Shown here piece after piece: positions 25,196-33,799 of a stretch of DNA of 64,000 nt. A model generated the notes under the pieces. It was not told the DNA's origin, ran no database searches, and worked only from the letters and a program-made list of their open reading frames with translations. This DNA is from Roseiarcus sp049509635 (GTDB lineage: Bacteria > Pseudomonadota > Alphaproteobacteria > Rhizobiales > Beijerinckiaceae). A program made the position numbers and the translations under genes. Location: NCBI GenBank assembly GCA_049509635.1, contig JBEKZS010000001.1, positions 1 through 64,000 of the forward strand, in the 5' to 3' direction. Within the stretch, counting starts at the first letter, position 1, and the number at the start of each line of letters is the position of its first letter.

Positions 25196-25970
25196 CGTCG
25201 CGCTCACCCGCCGGCAGGCGCTCGCGCGCGTCGCGCTCGGCGGCGCCGCGTTCGGGCTCTCGGCCTGCGACCGGCTTTCCAACGCGCGGCAGAGCCGCTC
25301 GATTCTCGACGCTGCGGAAAATCTCACCCGCATCGCGCAGCGGGCCCTGCTCGCGCCTCGTGAGGCCCTCGCGCCGGAATACGGCCCCGCCGATCTCTCG
25401 CCCAGCTTCAAGCCGAACGGCTCGGTCGACCCGGACGACCCCAGTTACGTCGCGGCCCGCGACGCGCATTTCGCCGATTGGAGGCTCGAGCTCGGCGGCC
25501 TCGTGGACAGGCCGGCGCGTCTGTCGCTCGACGACCTCAGGGCCATGCCGTCGCGCACGCAGATCACTCGCCACGATTGCGTCGAGGGCTGGAGCTGCAT
25601 CGGCAAATGGAAGGGCGCGCGGCTCGGACCGCTTCTGGCGCGAGCTGGCGTGCAGCCCGCGGCGCGGTACGTCGTCTTTTACTGCGCCGATACGCTCGAG
25701 CAGACGCTCGACGGAACCGGGCAGTACTATGAGACGATCGATCTCGTCGATGCGTTTCACGCCCAGACGATTCTCGCCTACGACATGAACGATGCACCGC
25801 TGCCGGTCGCCAATGGAGCTCCGCTGCGCCTGCGCGTCGAACGTCAGCTCGGCTACAAGATGGCGAAATATGTGATGCGCATCGAGGCCGTCGCTTCCTT
25901 CGACGCGATCGGCCGCGGCAAGGGCGGCTTCTGGGAAGATCGCGGTTACGAATGGTACGCGGGCATCTGA
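25185..25970 (+). CDS. Tat-exported molybdopterin oxidoreductase, sulfite oxidase/MsrP-like
   Basis: A 261-residue periplasmic enzyme of the sulfite-oxidase fold. The N-terminus has a Tat motif (LTRRQALARVALGGAAFGLS) followed by a possible lipobox cysteine (SACDRL), so it may be a Tat lipoprotein. The molybdenum ligand is likely C132 in TRHDCVEGWSCIGKW, as in YedY/MsrP. Further family segments are VVFYCADTLEQTLDGTGQYY and LAYDMNDAPLPVANGAPLRL. MsrP repairs oxidised methionines in envelope proteins; whether this enzyme does the same is inference. Its partner is the overlapping b561 gene. Confidence 0.9.
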   Translation: MKRDVALTRRQALARVALGGAAFGLSACDRLSNARQSRSILDAAENLTRIAQRALLAPREALAPEYGPADLSPSFKPNGSVDPDDPSYVAARDAHFADWRLELGGLVDRPARLSLDDLRAMPSRTQITRHDCVEGWSCIGKWKGARLGPLLARAGVQPAARYVVFYCADTLEQTLDGTGQYYETIDLVDAFHAQTILAYDMNDAPLPVANGAPLRLRVERQLGYKMAKYVMRIEAVASFDAIGRGKGGFWEDRGYEWYAGI

Positions 25971-26141
25971 GGGAAGGCTGGCACGGGCTCGGCGCGCGGC
26001 GCCGGCCGGAAGCCCGGTCGCCTTGACGAGGCTCGACCGCGCTGGTAATCATGTCCGGCCGCTCTGGATCGAATAAATGAATATTTTCAATTGTTTAACT
26101 CGCCATCTGGGCGTCGCGCCGGCCCGAGTTCGGCGGGTTCG

Positions 26142-26762
26142 ATGACGACGCGGTTACACAGCGGAGATCTGCCCGCCGACGCCGACTTCGGCGCTGCGGT
26201 GGCGATCGACACGGAGACCCTCGGGCTGGATGTGCGTCGGGACCGCTTGTGCGTCGTCCAGTTGTCCCGTGGCGACGGGTCCGCCGACATCGTCCAGATC
26301 GCGCAGGGCCAGACCGCGGCGCCCAATCTCGAACGCCTGCTCGCCGATCCCGCGGTGACGAAGCTGTTTCATTTCGGCCGCTTCGACATGGCGTGTCTCT
26401 GCAACGCCTTCGGGACCATGCCCGCGCCGGTCTATTGCACGAAGATCGCCTCCAAGATCGCGCGCACCTACACCGATCGCCATGGGCTGAAGGATCTGGT
26501 CCGCGAACTGCTCGGCCACGACCTGTCGAAGCAACAGCAATCCTCCGACTGGGGCGCTTTGGCGCTGACGCAGGCGCAGCTGGATTATGCGGCGTCCGAC
26601 GTCTTGTATCTCCATGCGCTTCGCGCCCGGCTCGACGACATGCTGGCGCGCGAGAACCGGGACGGTCTGGCGCGCGCCGCGTTCGGCTATCTCCCGGACC
26701 GCGTGAGGCTCGACCTGGCCGGATTCGCCGAAATGGACATATTTTCTCACGCTTCGCCGTGA
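26142..26762 (+). CDS. rnd: Ribonuclease D, short form
   Basis: A 206-residue 3'-5' exonuclease of the DEDD family. Exo motifs are present: AVAIDTETLGL (Exo I, D and E), LFHFGRFDMACL (Exo II, D) and YAASDVLYLHALR (Exo III, YxxxD). It lacks the HRDC domains of E. coli RNase D (about 375 residues) and matches the short alphaproteobacterial form. It probably trims tRNA or other RNA 3' ends. The ATG at 26142 opens MTTRLHSGDLPADADFG; an upstream in-frame start adds unrelated sequence. It precedes lptC, as in many Hyphomicrobiales. Confidence 0.93.
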   Translation: MTTRLHSGDLPADADFGAAVAIDTETLGLDVRRDRLCVVQLSRGDGSADIVQIAQGQTAAPNLERLLADPAVTKLFHFGRFDMACLCNAFGTMPAPVYCTKIASKIARTYTDRHGLKDLVRELLGHDLSKQQQSSDWGALALTQAQLDYAASDVLYLHALRARLDDMLARENRDGLARAAFGYLPDRVRLDLAGFAEMDIFSHASP

Positions 26763-26884
26763 CAGGCGCCCGCGCCGCAGCGCGCGGCCGGTCGCGCCTT
26801 AACTTCGCCACCCAAATCTTTAAACAGTGTTATATTATGTGAACGGTGGAGACTTGGTCGCCCCCGGATGCATAATGGAGCCGC

Positions 26885-27604
26885 ATGGCAGATTTCGCCG
26901 CCAGGATCGAAATGGACGCGGGCCATGAAATCGCCCGCGGCCGGGATGCGACGCAGCGAGCCTCGGCTTTTGCCGCGGCCGCGCGCCATTCCGCGCGAGT
27001 CCGATTCCTTCGGGTCGCGATTTTGGGCGGCGCGGGCGGCGCGGTCGTCGTGCTGCTCGGCATCGCCCTGTTCGATCCCTTCGGCCGGCTCGCGGGCCGG
27101 ATTTCGATCGACAGCATCGGCGTGGACGGGACCAAAGTGACCATGGCGCATCCTCGGCTCGCCGGCTTTCGCAAGGACGGCCGCCCTTATCTCGTCAATG
27201 CGCGCGAGGCGATCCAGGACGCCGCCCATCCGACGCTGGTCCAACTGCTTTGGATCGATTCCGAGATCTCGCTCGCCGAAGGCGGCCAGGCGCATCTGAC
27301 GGCCAACAGCGGATTATACGACAGTTCGAAAGAGCACATGGATGTAAAGGACGATGTCCGCGTCAAGAGCCCGCAATATGACGTCACGCTGAGGAGCGCG
27401 AGCATCGACTTCAACGCCGGCCGCTATTCGTCGAACGAGGCTGTGACGATCATGACCAGCAACGGCACGAAGATCACGGGCGACTCGCTCGCTGCGGTCG
27501 ACAATGGCAAAGAATTAACCATCGAGGGGCATGTCAAGACCATGATCCCGCCCACGCCGGCGCCGGACGATTCGCAATCCCAGACGAGGAGCGCCAATCG
27601 GTGA
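26885..27604 (+). CDS. lptC: LPS export system protein LptC
   Basis: A 239-residue bitopic inner-membrane protein that receives lipopolysaccharide from LptBFG and passes it to LptA. One transmembrane helix is at about 40-62 (FLRVAILGGAGGAVVVLLG); the periplasmic part is a beta-jellyroll of the OstA/LptC family with the pattern LTANSGLYDSSKEHMDVKDD and VRVKSPQYDVTLRS. GGAG lies five bases before the ATG. It overlaps lptA by four bases (GTGA), indicating translational coupling. Identification rests on order with lptA-lptB and on fold pattern. Confidence 0.93.
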   Translation: MADFAARIEMDAGHEIARGRDATQRASAFAAAARHSARVRFLRVAILGGAGGAVVVLLGIALFDPFGRLAGRISIDSIGVDGTKVTMAHPRLAGFRKDGRPYLVNAREAIQDAAHPTLVQLLWIDSEISLAEGGQAHLTANSGLYDSSKEHMDVKDDVRVKSPQYDVTLRSASIDFNAGRYSSNEAVTIMTSNGTKITGDSLAAVDNGKELTIEGHVKTMIPPTPAPDDSQSQTRSANR

Positions 27605-28338
27605 TATTCTGCGGCCCTCGCACTCACGCCATAGCGTTCCTGGTCGCCGCGCTCGCCGGCGCCGCGGCGCACGCCGCGGCGAAACCATCTGCTTCGCCAC
27701 TGTTGCCCGGCGCCAATTCCAAGGAGCCGATCTCGATCGAAGCCGACAAGCTCAACTATTACGACAAGGAGCAGAAGGCCGTGTACACCGGCAATGTCGT
27801 GGCCGTCCAGGGCGACAGCCGGCTGACCTGCGCGGTCATGACGATATTCCTGGCCAAGGCGGAAGCGCCGGCCGCTGGCGCGCCCGGGCCCGCCGGGGCG
27901 CCGATGGCGGCCAATGGCGCACCCGCTGGCGGCGGCGGAAGCCAGGTCAAGCACATGGACGCCAAGGGGCCGGTCACCGTCGTCTCGAAGACCCAGGTCG
28001 CGACCGGCGACAGGGGCGCCTACGACAAGCAGGAGAACAAGGTCTGGCTGTTCGGCAATGTGACGCTCAGCGACGATGGCGGCAATGTGACCAAGGGCGA
28101 CAAGCTCACCTATGACCTGACCACAGGCGAGGCGATCGTGGAAGTGGATCCGCCGAGCGGAGACAAGCGCCCGCGGGTCACCGGCGTGTTCATTCAAGGT
28201 TCCGGCGGCGCCGCCGACGACGGCAATAAGCAGCCGGCGCCGAAGAAGGACGTCCCCGCCAATTCCAGGGACAAGCCGAAGACGGCGACGAAGCAGGCTC
28301 CGTCGGGCGCCGCGCCGCTGAAGTCGTCGGGAACCTGA
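27601..28338 (+). CDS. lptA: Lipopolysaccharide transport periplasmic protein LptA
   Basis: A 245-residue periplasmic protein that bridges LptC and the outer-membrane LptDE. A signal peptide precedes AHAAAKPSA. The OstA-like core shows PISIEADKLNYYDKEQKAVY, GNVVAVQGDSRLTCAVM, and a second half with ATGDRGAYDKQENKVWLFGN, typical of LptA beta strands. An alanine/glycine/proline-rich insertion (about 90-115) separates the halves, and a lysine-rich tail follows the core; both are common in this order. GTG start at 27601 overlaps lptC. It lies 83 bases from lptB. Confidence 0.93.
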   Translation: MIFCGPRTHAIAFLVAALAGAAAHAAAKPSASPLLPGANSKEPISIEADKLNYYDKEQKAVYTGNVVAVQGDSRLTCAVMTIFLAKAEAPAAGAPGPAGAPMAANGAPAGGGGSQVKHMDAKGPVTVVSKTQVATGDRGAYDKQENKVWLFGNVTLSDDGGNVTKGDKLTYDLTTGEAIVEVDPPSGDKRPRVTGVFIQGSGGAADDGNKQPAPKKDVPANSRDKPKTATKQAPSGAAPLKSSGT

Positions 28339-28421
28339 GACGTCGTCGGTGAAAGCCTCGAGGCCCGATAGTCGGAACCGGGCGCCGCGGCGCGACAGAA
28401 GCTTGGCGAGGACAGCCTGAC

Positions 28422-29312
28422 TTGACCGACGACGCATTATCCGAAGGCGCGGGACCGGCGCCTTCGCGCGGTCTCCTCGGGCGTCTCACGGGCTGGGGCG
28501 TCAATCGCACCGCGCCGGGCGCGGCGGGGGAACGTGTTGCGGTCGCCGCGCCGCGCCGGGCCGGACGACAGCACGCGGTCGGCGACGAACAGGGCGTGCT
28601 CGCCGTCTACAACCTCGGCAAGAGTTACGGCGGCCGCGCCGTCGTCAAGGACGTCAGCATCGCGGTGCGGCGCGGCGAGGCGGTCGGACTGCTCGGCCCC
28701 AACGGCGCCGGCAAGACGACTGTGTTCTACATGATCACCGGTCTCGTGCGGCCGGAAAAGGGCGTGATCGAACTCGACGGCCACAACGTGACCGCGCTGC
28801 CGATGTATCAGCGCGCCCGGCTCGGGATCGGCTACCTTCCCCAGGAGGCTTCGATCTTTCGCGGCCTCAACGTGGAGGACAATATCCGGGCGGTGCTCGA
28901 GGTGACCGAACCCAACCGCGCCGCGCGGGAGGCCACGCTCAATTCGCTGCTCGACGAATTCGACATCGCGCGGCTGCGAAAGGCGCCCTCGATCGCGCTT
29001 TCGGGCGGCGAGCGCCGACGCTGCGAGATCGCGCGCGCGCTCGCCGGCAAGCCTTCGTTCATGCTGCTCGACGAACCCTTCGCCGGCATCGATCCGATCG
29101 CGGTCGGCGACATCCAGGATCTCGTGCGTCATCTGAAGGGGCGCGGCATCGGCGTCCTCATCACGGACCACAACGTGCGCGAGACGCTCGGCCTCATCGA
29201 CCGCGCCTACATCATCCACAGCGGCCACGTATTGACGGAGGGTTCGCCGGACGAGATCGTCGCACATCCCGACGTGCGGCGATTCTATCTCGGCGAAGAT
29301 TTCAGGATGTAG
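28422..29312 (+). CDS. lptB: LPS export ABC transporter ATP-binding protein LptB
   Basis: The cytosolic ATPase that powers lipopolysaccharide extraction. The 296 residues carry Walker A GLLGPNGAGKTTVFYM, Q-loop LPQEASIFRGLNV, signature ALSGGERRRCEIARAL, Walker B FMLLDEPFAGIDP and switch histidine ITDHNVRE. About 60 N-terminal residues, rich in arginine and alanine, precede the core; this extension is longer than E. coli LptB (241 residues). The start is TTG 28422 with GAGGA upstream; a later start would shorten the extension. No rpoN or hpf follows, unlike the order in many Proteobacteria. Confidence 0.95.
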   Translation: MTDDALSEGAGPAPSRGLLGRLTGWGVNRTAPGAAGERVAVAAPRRAGRQHAVGDEQGVLAVYNLGKSYGGRAVVKDVSIAVRRGEAVGLLGPNGAGKTTVFYMITGLVRPEKGVIELDGHNVTALPMYQRARLGIGYLPQEASIFRGLNVEDNIRAVLEVTEPNRAAREATLNSLLDEFDIARLRKAPSIALSGGERRRCEIARALAGKPSFMLLDEPFAGIDPIAVGDIQDLVRHLKGRGIGVLITDHNVRETLGLIDRAYIIHSGHVLTEGSPDEIVAHPDVRRFYLGEDFRM

Positions 29313-29450
29313 CGCGGGTCGGCGACCGTCGCGCTGCTGCGATCGCGACGTCCGGCTCCATCCCGCGACGAGGGCGTCTGCCGCCGCCGCGCGCGACTGC
29401 GACATCTGTCCGCCGCGGGCGCGATACAGGCGCAACCTTCGCGTCGGCGA

Positions 29451-29771
29451 TCATTCCTCCTCGCCGAACCGGCTGGCGACGAGTTCGGCGATTGCCTCGA
29501 GCGCCGCCTCGGCCTCTTCGCCCATCGCGGACACAGTGATCGTCGCGCCCATTCCGGCGCCCAGGGTCAATATGCCCATGATCGAATCCCCGCCGACGGT
29601 CTCCCCGCACCGGGTGACCCTGATCTCGGCGTCGAACCGGTCGACGCACTGGACGAATTTGGCGGTGGCGCGCGCGTGCAGCCCCTTGCGGTTGACGATC
29701 TGCATGTCGCGCATGCGCGCCCCGGCGAATCGCGGCGCCGGCGGGCAGTCGTCGTCATCGCCGCCGGTCAT
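29451..29771 (-). CDS. HPr-type phosphocarrier protein
   Basis: A 106-residue HPr family protein. The phosphorylatable histidine is H32 in VNRKGLHARATAKF, and the regulatory serine matching Ser46 is S63 in GGDSIMGILTLGAG, target of HprK. About 17 acidic and proline residues precede the usual HPr start, an unusual extension; an internal methionine (M20 or M23) would give normal length, but ATG 29771 makes ATGA with the EIIA gene. This is the last gene of the chvI-chvG-hprK-EIIA-HPr unit. It probably regulates metabolism rather than transports sugar, as in other alphaproteobacteria. Confidence 0.92.
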   Translation of the reverse strand: MTGGDDDDCPPAPRFAGARMRDMQIVNRKGLHARATAKFVQCVDRFDAEIRVTRCGETVGGDSIMGILTLGAGMGATITVSAMGEEAEAALEAIAELVASRFGEEE

Positions 29772-30169
29772 TTTCCGGTCAGAACTTTGCTGGCGACGGT
29801 GATGTATTTTCGCCCGGCGTCGCGGGCCTCGGTGACGGCCTGATCGAGCCCGGCGTTGTCCCGGAGCGAGGCGAGCTTGATCAGCATGGGAAGATTGATG
29901 CCGCAGATCACCTCGATCCGACCGCCGTCCATCACGGAAATGGCGAGGTTGGACGGGGTGCCGCCGAACATGTCGGTCAGAAGGACCACGCCGGCGCCGT
30001 CCTGGACGCGCGAGACCGCTCCGAGTATGTCGGCGCGCCGCACCTCCATGTCGTCTTCCGGCCCGATCGCGACGGTCTCGAACTGAGACTGCGGCCCGAC
30101 GACATGCTCGAGAGCGGCGCGGAAACCCGTCGCCAACTGGCCGTGGGTCACGAGCACCATTCCAATCAT
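29768..30169 (-). CDS. PTS EIIA component, mannose family
   Basis: A 133-residue EIIA protein of the mannose/DHA family. Active-site histidine is H9 (MIGMVLVTHGQLATGF). The signatures VLLTDMFGGTPSNLAIS and VICGINLPMLIKLASLR belong to the EIIA-Man fold. No sugar permease genes lie nearby, so it is likely the regulatory EIIA of the alphaproteobacterial PTS, modified through HPr. It starts at ATG 30169; TTG one codon upstream is less likely. It overlaps the HPr gene by four bases and is 100 bases from hprK. Confidence 0.93.
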   Translation of the reverse strand: MIGMVLVTHGQLATGFRAALEHVVGPQSQFETVAIGPEDDMEVRRADILGAVSRVQDGAGVVLLTDMFGGTPSNLAISVMDGGRIEVICGINLPMLIKLASLRDNAGLDQAVTEARDAGRKYITVASKVLTGK

Positions 30170-30269
30170 CAAGAATCCATTGCTTTACGCGCCCAACACG
30201 CCCGGCGAGGGAAGGCGCCGCACAGCGATCGGCCAGGGAGCGGCATTTTTGTGCACTGCCGCGAATTAT

Positions 30270-30800
30270 TCAAGCGAAATGAACGATACCGGTCATATTC
30301 TTGTCGTCGGTCCTGTCAACATAGCCAAGCGTCGCATGCGCGCGTTCGATGGTGGCGCTTCGCGCGTCGAAACTCAGCCGGGGCAGGGCGATCCCGCCGA
30401 GCGAGACGCCGAGCGCGGCCGCGTCGGGCAGGCGGGCGACCCGCTCGGGTTCGGGCAGGAGATCGACGACGAGGCGCAGCGCGGCGCAGGGCTCTGCGTC
30501 CGCCGTGACGACGCCGAAGCCGCGCCGCTCGATCAGGCCGCGGATCTCGGGCGCGCCGCGCGCCAGGAGCCTCCCGGACCGCGCCGCGACGAGGACGCGA
30601 TCGTCGCCGATGAGCGCGGCGAACAGCCGGCGATCGCGCGCCAGGGCGATCAGCGCCAGGATCAGCGCGCTCTTGCCGGAACCGGAGGGTCCGCGGACCA
30701 GCACCCCGGCCTCGCCTACAACGAGCGCGCTCGCGTGCAAGGGTTCCCACGCGAGTGATTGGATCGCCTCGCCGGCCGCGCCGGCCCGTTGCGCGCTCAC
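30270..30800 (-). CDS. hprK: HPr kinase/phosphorylase, short alphaproteobacterial form
   Basis: A 176-residue serine kinase/phosphorylase acting on HPr. The P-loop GPSGSGKSALILALI is at about 37-51, followed by IGDDRVLV, a segment with the family aspartates, and a short C-terminal domain. It lacks the roughly 130-residue N-terminal domain of the Firmicutes enzyme, as is normal in alphaproteobacteria. GTG start overlaps the chvG stop (GTGA), and HPr and EIIA lie downstream, so the gene links PTS phosphorylation state to the ChvG-ChvI envelope-signalling system. Confidence 0.93.
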   Translation of the reverse strand: MSAQRAGAAGEAIQSLAWEPLHASALVVGEAGVLVRGPSGSGKSALILALIALARDRRLFAALIGDDRVLVAARSGRLLARGAPEIRGLIERRGFGVVTADAEPCAALRLVVDLLPEPERVARLPDAAALGVSLGGIALPRLSFDARSATIERAHATLGYVDRTDDKNMTGIVHFA

Positions 30801-32746
30801 GCGGCGGCGGGCAGCGAGATCACGAAGCGCGCGCCGGCGCCGTGCCGGGCGGTTTCGCTTTCCCGCGGGCCCCCTTCGTCAGCAGTCCGCTGCTCGTCGG
30901 CAGCCTCGGCGAAGGCCGGAGCGTAGACGGGCGCACCGGTCGGATAGGGGCGGTTCTGCGCAAAGATTCGTCCGCGATGGGCCTCGACGATCTGGCGGGA
31001 GATCGACAGACCGAGCCCGGAATTCTGGCCGAAGCCCTGGCCGGGGCGATCGGTGTAGAAGCGCTCGAAGATACGCTCGAGCGCGTGGGGTGGGATGCCG
31101 GGTCCGTCGTCCTCGACCGTGATGAGAATTCGTTCGCCCGTCTCGCCGAGTTCGTCATCGGGGACGATCGCAACCCGCCGCAGCGCGACGCGAACCTCGC
31201 CGCCCGGTTCGGAAAACGAGCGCGCGTTGTCGATCAGGTTGGTCATGACCTGCGCGAGCCGGGAATCATGGCCGAGCACGCGATAGCGCGCCGCAGTCTG
31301 GTCGCCGTCGGCGCCGTCCACGAACAGCCGCACCCCGACGCCGCGATGGCGCGGCGAATCCTGCGCCATCGCGACGACCGCGCGCAGCAGGGCGACCAGA
31401 TCGACCGGCTCTGCCTCGTTGCGCGCGAGTTCCGCGTCGAGCCGCGAAGCGTCAGAAATATCGCTGATCAGCCGGTCGAGACGGCGCACGTCGTGCTGGA
31501 TCACCTCGAGCAGCCGGTCGCGCGACGGCCCCGTCTTGACCCGCGGCAGGATTTCGACGGCGCTGCGAAGCGAGGTCAGCGGATTCTTCAATTCGTGCGC
31601 GACATCGGCCGCGAAGCTCTCGATCGCGTCCATGCGGGTGTAGAGGGCCTGGGTCATGTCGCGCAGGGCGTGCGAGAGATGGCCGATCTCGTCGGAGCGC
31701 GCGGTGAAATCAGGGATCTGCTGGCGCGACTTGATGCCGCGCCGCACGCGCTCGGCGGCGTCGGCGAGCTTGCGGACGGGTTCGGCGATCGTATTGGCGA
31801 GAAACAGCGACAGGATGAACATCACGGCCGCCGGCAGCAGCGAGAAGCGCAGGATCGCCCACCGCTCCGAGGCGAGGACGGCGTCGATGTCGCCGCCCCG
31901 CGTCGAAAGCAGAAGCGCGCCCCGGACGGTGTTCATCTGCTGGATCGGCATCGCCACCGAAACGATCGTTTCGCCGTCGGCGTCGACCCGGACGACGGAT
32001 TTCGTCTGGGCGCGCAGCGCGTCGGCGACTTCCGGATGGGATGTGCTCGTGCCGGTCCAGGGTTCGTCGATCCGCAGCTTCTTGGCGGGAACGAACCAGC
32101 GCTTGACGGCGAGCCACAGACGCTCGAACCGCGTCGTGTCCTCGGCGACCGAATCGCCGGCCTCCGGCCGGACGATTACGCCGCGCGCGCTGAGCGCCCG
32201 TGAATCGAGCAGCAGCAGGCCGTCCCGGTCGTAGATCCGCGCCCGCGTCCGCGTCGGCGTCACCAGCCGGCGCAGGACCGGGCCGACGCGTTCCGGATTG
32301 ATCGAAAATTCGATCGATTCCTCCTCGCCGTCAGTCGGGACCGGCATTTCGTTCTGGGGCGGCGGCAGCAGCTTCTCGGGATCGACCTGGATATGGTCCC
32401 CGCCAACGCTCGCCGAAGCGGCGATCGCAGCAGCGATGATCTCGCCTTGGGTGCGCAGGCTCTGCACGCGCGCGTCGATGATGTCGGCGCGAAACTGGTT
32501 GAGATAGAGGAAGCCCGCCACCAGCGCCAGCAGGCCGCCGACGTTGAGCGTGACGATGCGGCGTGTCAGCGATGACGAAAACCGCGACACGATCGAGCGC
32601 CAGAGCAGCCTGGCGCGCAGTTTCAACCGCACGCTGGGCAACCGGCCCCACGCCGCCGCGCGCGTCGGATCGGATCGCGCCTCGTCGGTGGCTTCCGAAC
32701 GATGCGCCCGGTCGTCACGAGGCGTCGCCTGCGTGCGTCCGCTCAA
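30797..32746 (-). CDS. chvG: Sensor histidine kinase ChvG/ExoS
   Basis: A 649-residue membrane sensor kinase. Two transmembrane segments bracket a periplasmic sensor (first: RRIVTLNVGGLLALVAGFLY, second: LLPAAVMFILSLFLANTIAE), then HAMP, H-box FAADVAHELKNPLTSLRSAVE region, N-box LIDNARSFS, G1 DDGPGIPP and G2 GLGLSISRQI. Between the membrane segments are DGEEESIEFSINPE and other stretches of the ChvG sensor domain. In Agrobacterium and Sinorhizobium it responds to acid and envelope stress via ExoR. Start TTG 32746 with GGGACC upstream; it follows chvI by nine bases. Confidence 0.95.
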   Translation of the reverse strand: MSGRTQATPRDDRAHRSEATDEARSDPTRAAAWGRLPSVRLKLRARLLWRSIVSRFSSSLTRRIVTLNVGGLLALVAGFLYLNQFRADIIDARVQSLRTQGEIIAAAIAASASVGGDHIQVDPEKLLPPPQNEMPVPTDGEEESIEFSINPERVGPVLRRLVTPTRTRARIYDRDGLLLLDSRALSARGVIVRPEAGDSVAEDTTRFERLWLAVKRWFVPAKKLRIDEPWTGTSTSHPEVADALRAQTKSVVRVDADGETIVSVAMPIQQMNTVRGALLLSTRGGDIDAVLASERWAILRFSLLPAAVMFILSLFLANTIAEPVRKLADAAERVRRGIKSRQQIPDFTARSDEIGHLSHALRDMTQALYTRMDAIESFAADVAHELKNPLTSLRSAVEILPRVKTGPSRDRLLEVIQHDVRRLDRLISDISDASRLDAELARNEAEPVDLVALLRAVVAMAQDSPRHRGVGVRLFVDGADGDQTAARYRVLGHDSRLAQVMTNLIDNARSFSEPGGEVRVALRRVAIVPDDELGETGERILITVEDDGPGIPPHALERIFERFYTDRPGQGFGQNSGLGLSISRQIVEAHRGRIFAQNRPYPTGAPVYAPAFAEAADEQRTADEGGPRESETARHGAGARFVISLPAAA

Positions 32747-32755
32747 AGGTCCCGC

Positions 32756-33454
32756 CTATGCCTCCCGGAAACGATAGCCCACGCCGTACAGCGTCTCGAT
32801 CATCTCGAACTCATCCTCGACGACCTTGAACTTCTTGCGCAGACGTTTGATGTGGCTGTCGATCGTGCGATCGTCGACATAGACCTGATCGTCATAGGCC
32901 GCATCCATCAGCGCGTTCCGGCTCTTGACGACGCCGGGCCTGGTCGCCAGCGCCTGCAGGATCAGGAATTCGGTGACGGTCAGGGTCACCGGCTCGTTGT
33001 TCCAGGTGCAGGTGTGGCGCTCGGGATCCATCTTGAGCCGGCCGCGCTCCAGAATCTTGGCTTCGCTCTCCTTCTGCGCCGCCGCTTCCTTCGGGTTCGA
33101 CCGCCGCAGGATCGCCTTCACGCGCTCGACGAGGAGCCGCTGCGAGAAGGGTTTGCGGATGAAATCGTCGGCGCCCATCTTGAGGCCGAACAATTCGTCG
33201 ATCTCCTCGTCCTTCGAGGTCAGGAAGATGACGGGCAGATCGGACTTCTGGCGCAGGCGGCGCAGCAGCTCCATGCCGTCCATCCGCGGCATCTTGATGT
33301 CGAATATCGCGAGGTCCGGCGGGCTGGTCTTGAGACCTTCCAAGGCGCTCGCGCCGTCGGTATAGGATTGCACGCGATAGCCTTCCGCTTCGAGCGAAAG
33401 CGAAACGGACGTGAGGATGTTGCGGTCGTCGTCGACCAGGGCGATCGTCGGCAT
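32756..33454 (-). CDS. chvI: Response regulator ChvI
   Basis: A 232-residue OmpR-family response regulator. Receiver domain: acidic pocket VDDD at 7-10, phosphorylation site D52 (AIFDIKMPRMDG), K in FIRKPFSQRLL. DNA-binding winged helix: VTLTVTEFLILQALATRPG, SRNALMDAAYDDQVYVDDRTID, and YGVGYRF at the end. It is the partner of ChvG and regulates acid response, exopolysaccharide and motility in related species. I start at ATG 33454, where GGAG lies five bases upstream and the protein opens MPTIALVDDD; the longer frame is a shadow. Confidence 0.97.
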   Translation of the reverse strand: MPTIALVDDDRNILTSVSLSLEAEGYRVQSYTDGASALEGLKTSPPDLAIFDIKMPRMDGMELLRRLRQKSDLPVIFLTSKDEEIDELFGLKMGADDFIRKPFSQRLLVERVKAILRRSNPKEAAAQKESEAKILERGRLKMDPERHTCTWNNEPVTLTVTEFLILQALATRPGVVKSRNALMDAAYDDQVYVDDRTIDSHIKRLRKKFKVVEDEFEMIETLYGVGYRFREA

Positions 33455-33799
33455 GAGGCTCCAACTCGATAAGGGCTTCCCGATGGCCCGACGGCGGCGA
33501 ATCCCGAATGCCCCGCCGGGCCGAATTCGTTGCGCGCGGACCTTCGGCACCGTTAAAGGCCTAATTGTGACCTATATGCAACAAAAACAAGCGGAATCAT
33601 TGAGAAGGACGCGCGACGAGGCCCGACGCCCGCCCGGATCGCGGCGCTGCGGCGCCGGCCGCGGATCGAAGCCGCCGATCCTCGACGCGCGACGATCGGC
33701 GCCCTCGAGTGCGGAGGTTCGCCGCCCCGGACTTCGCCCGTCGACGGACCCGCGTCTCGCGCCGCACACGTCCCGCGCCGCATGCGTCGAGCTCGCGCG
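33455..33799. promoter_or_regulatory. Divergent intergenic region, chvI / HugZ-like gene
   Basis: This 345-base gap separates chvI (minus) from the HugZ-like gene (plus). An AT-rich core lies at about 33552-33605. On the chvI side it reads CTTGTTTTTGTTGCATATAGG, with TATAGG preceded by a TG-like extension, a weak candidate -10; no good -35 matches it. The right half (33610-33790) is GC-rich and shows nothing more. No gene is supported. Confidence 0.4.

Noticed and set aside
30797..30800. Separate start of hprK downstream of the chvG overlap
   Set aside because: GTGA overlap gives full HprK N-terminus; no alternative is needed.
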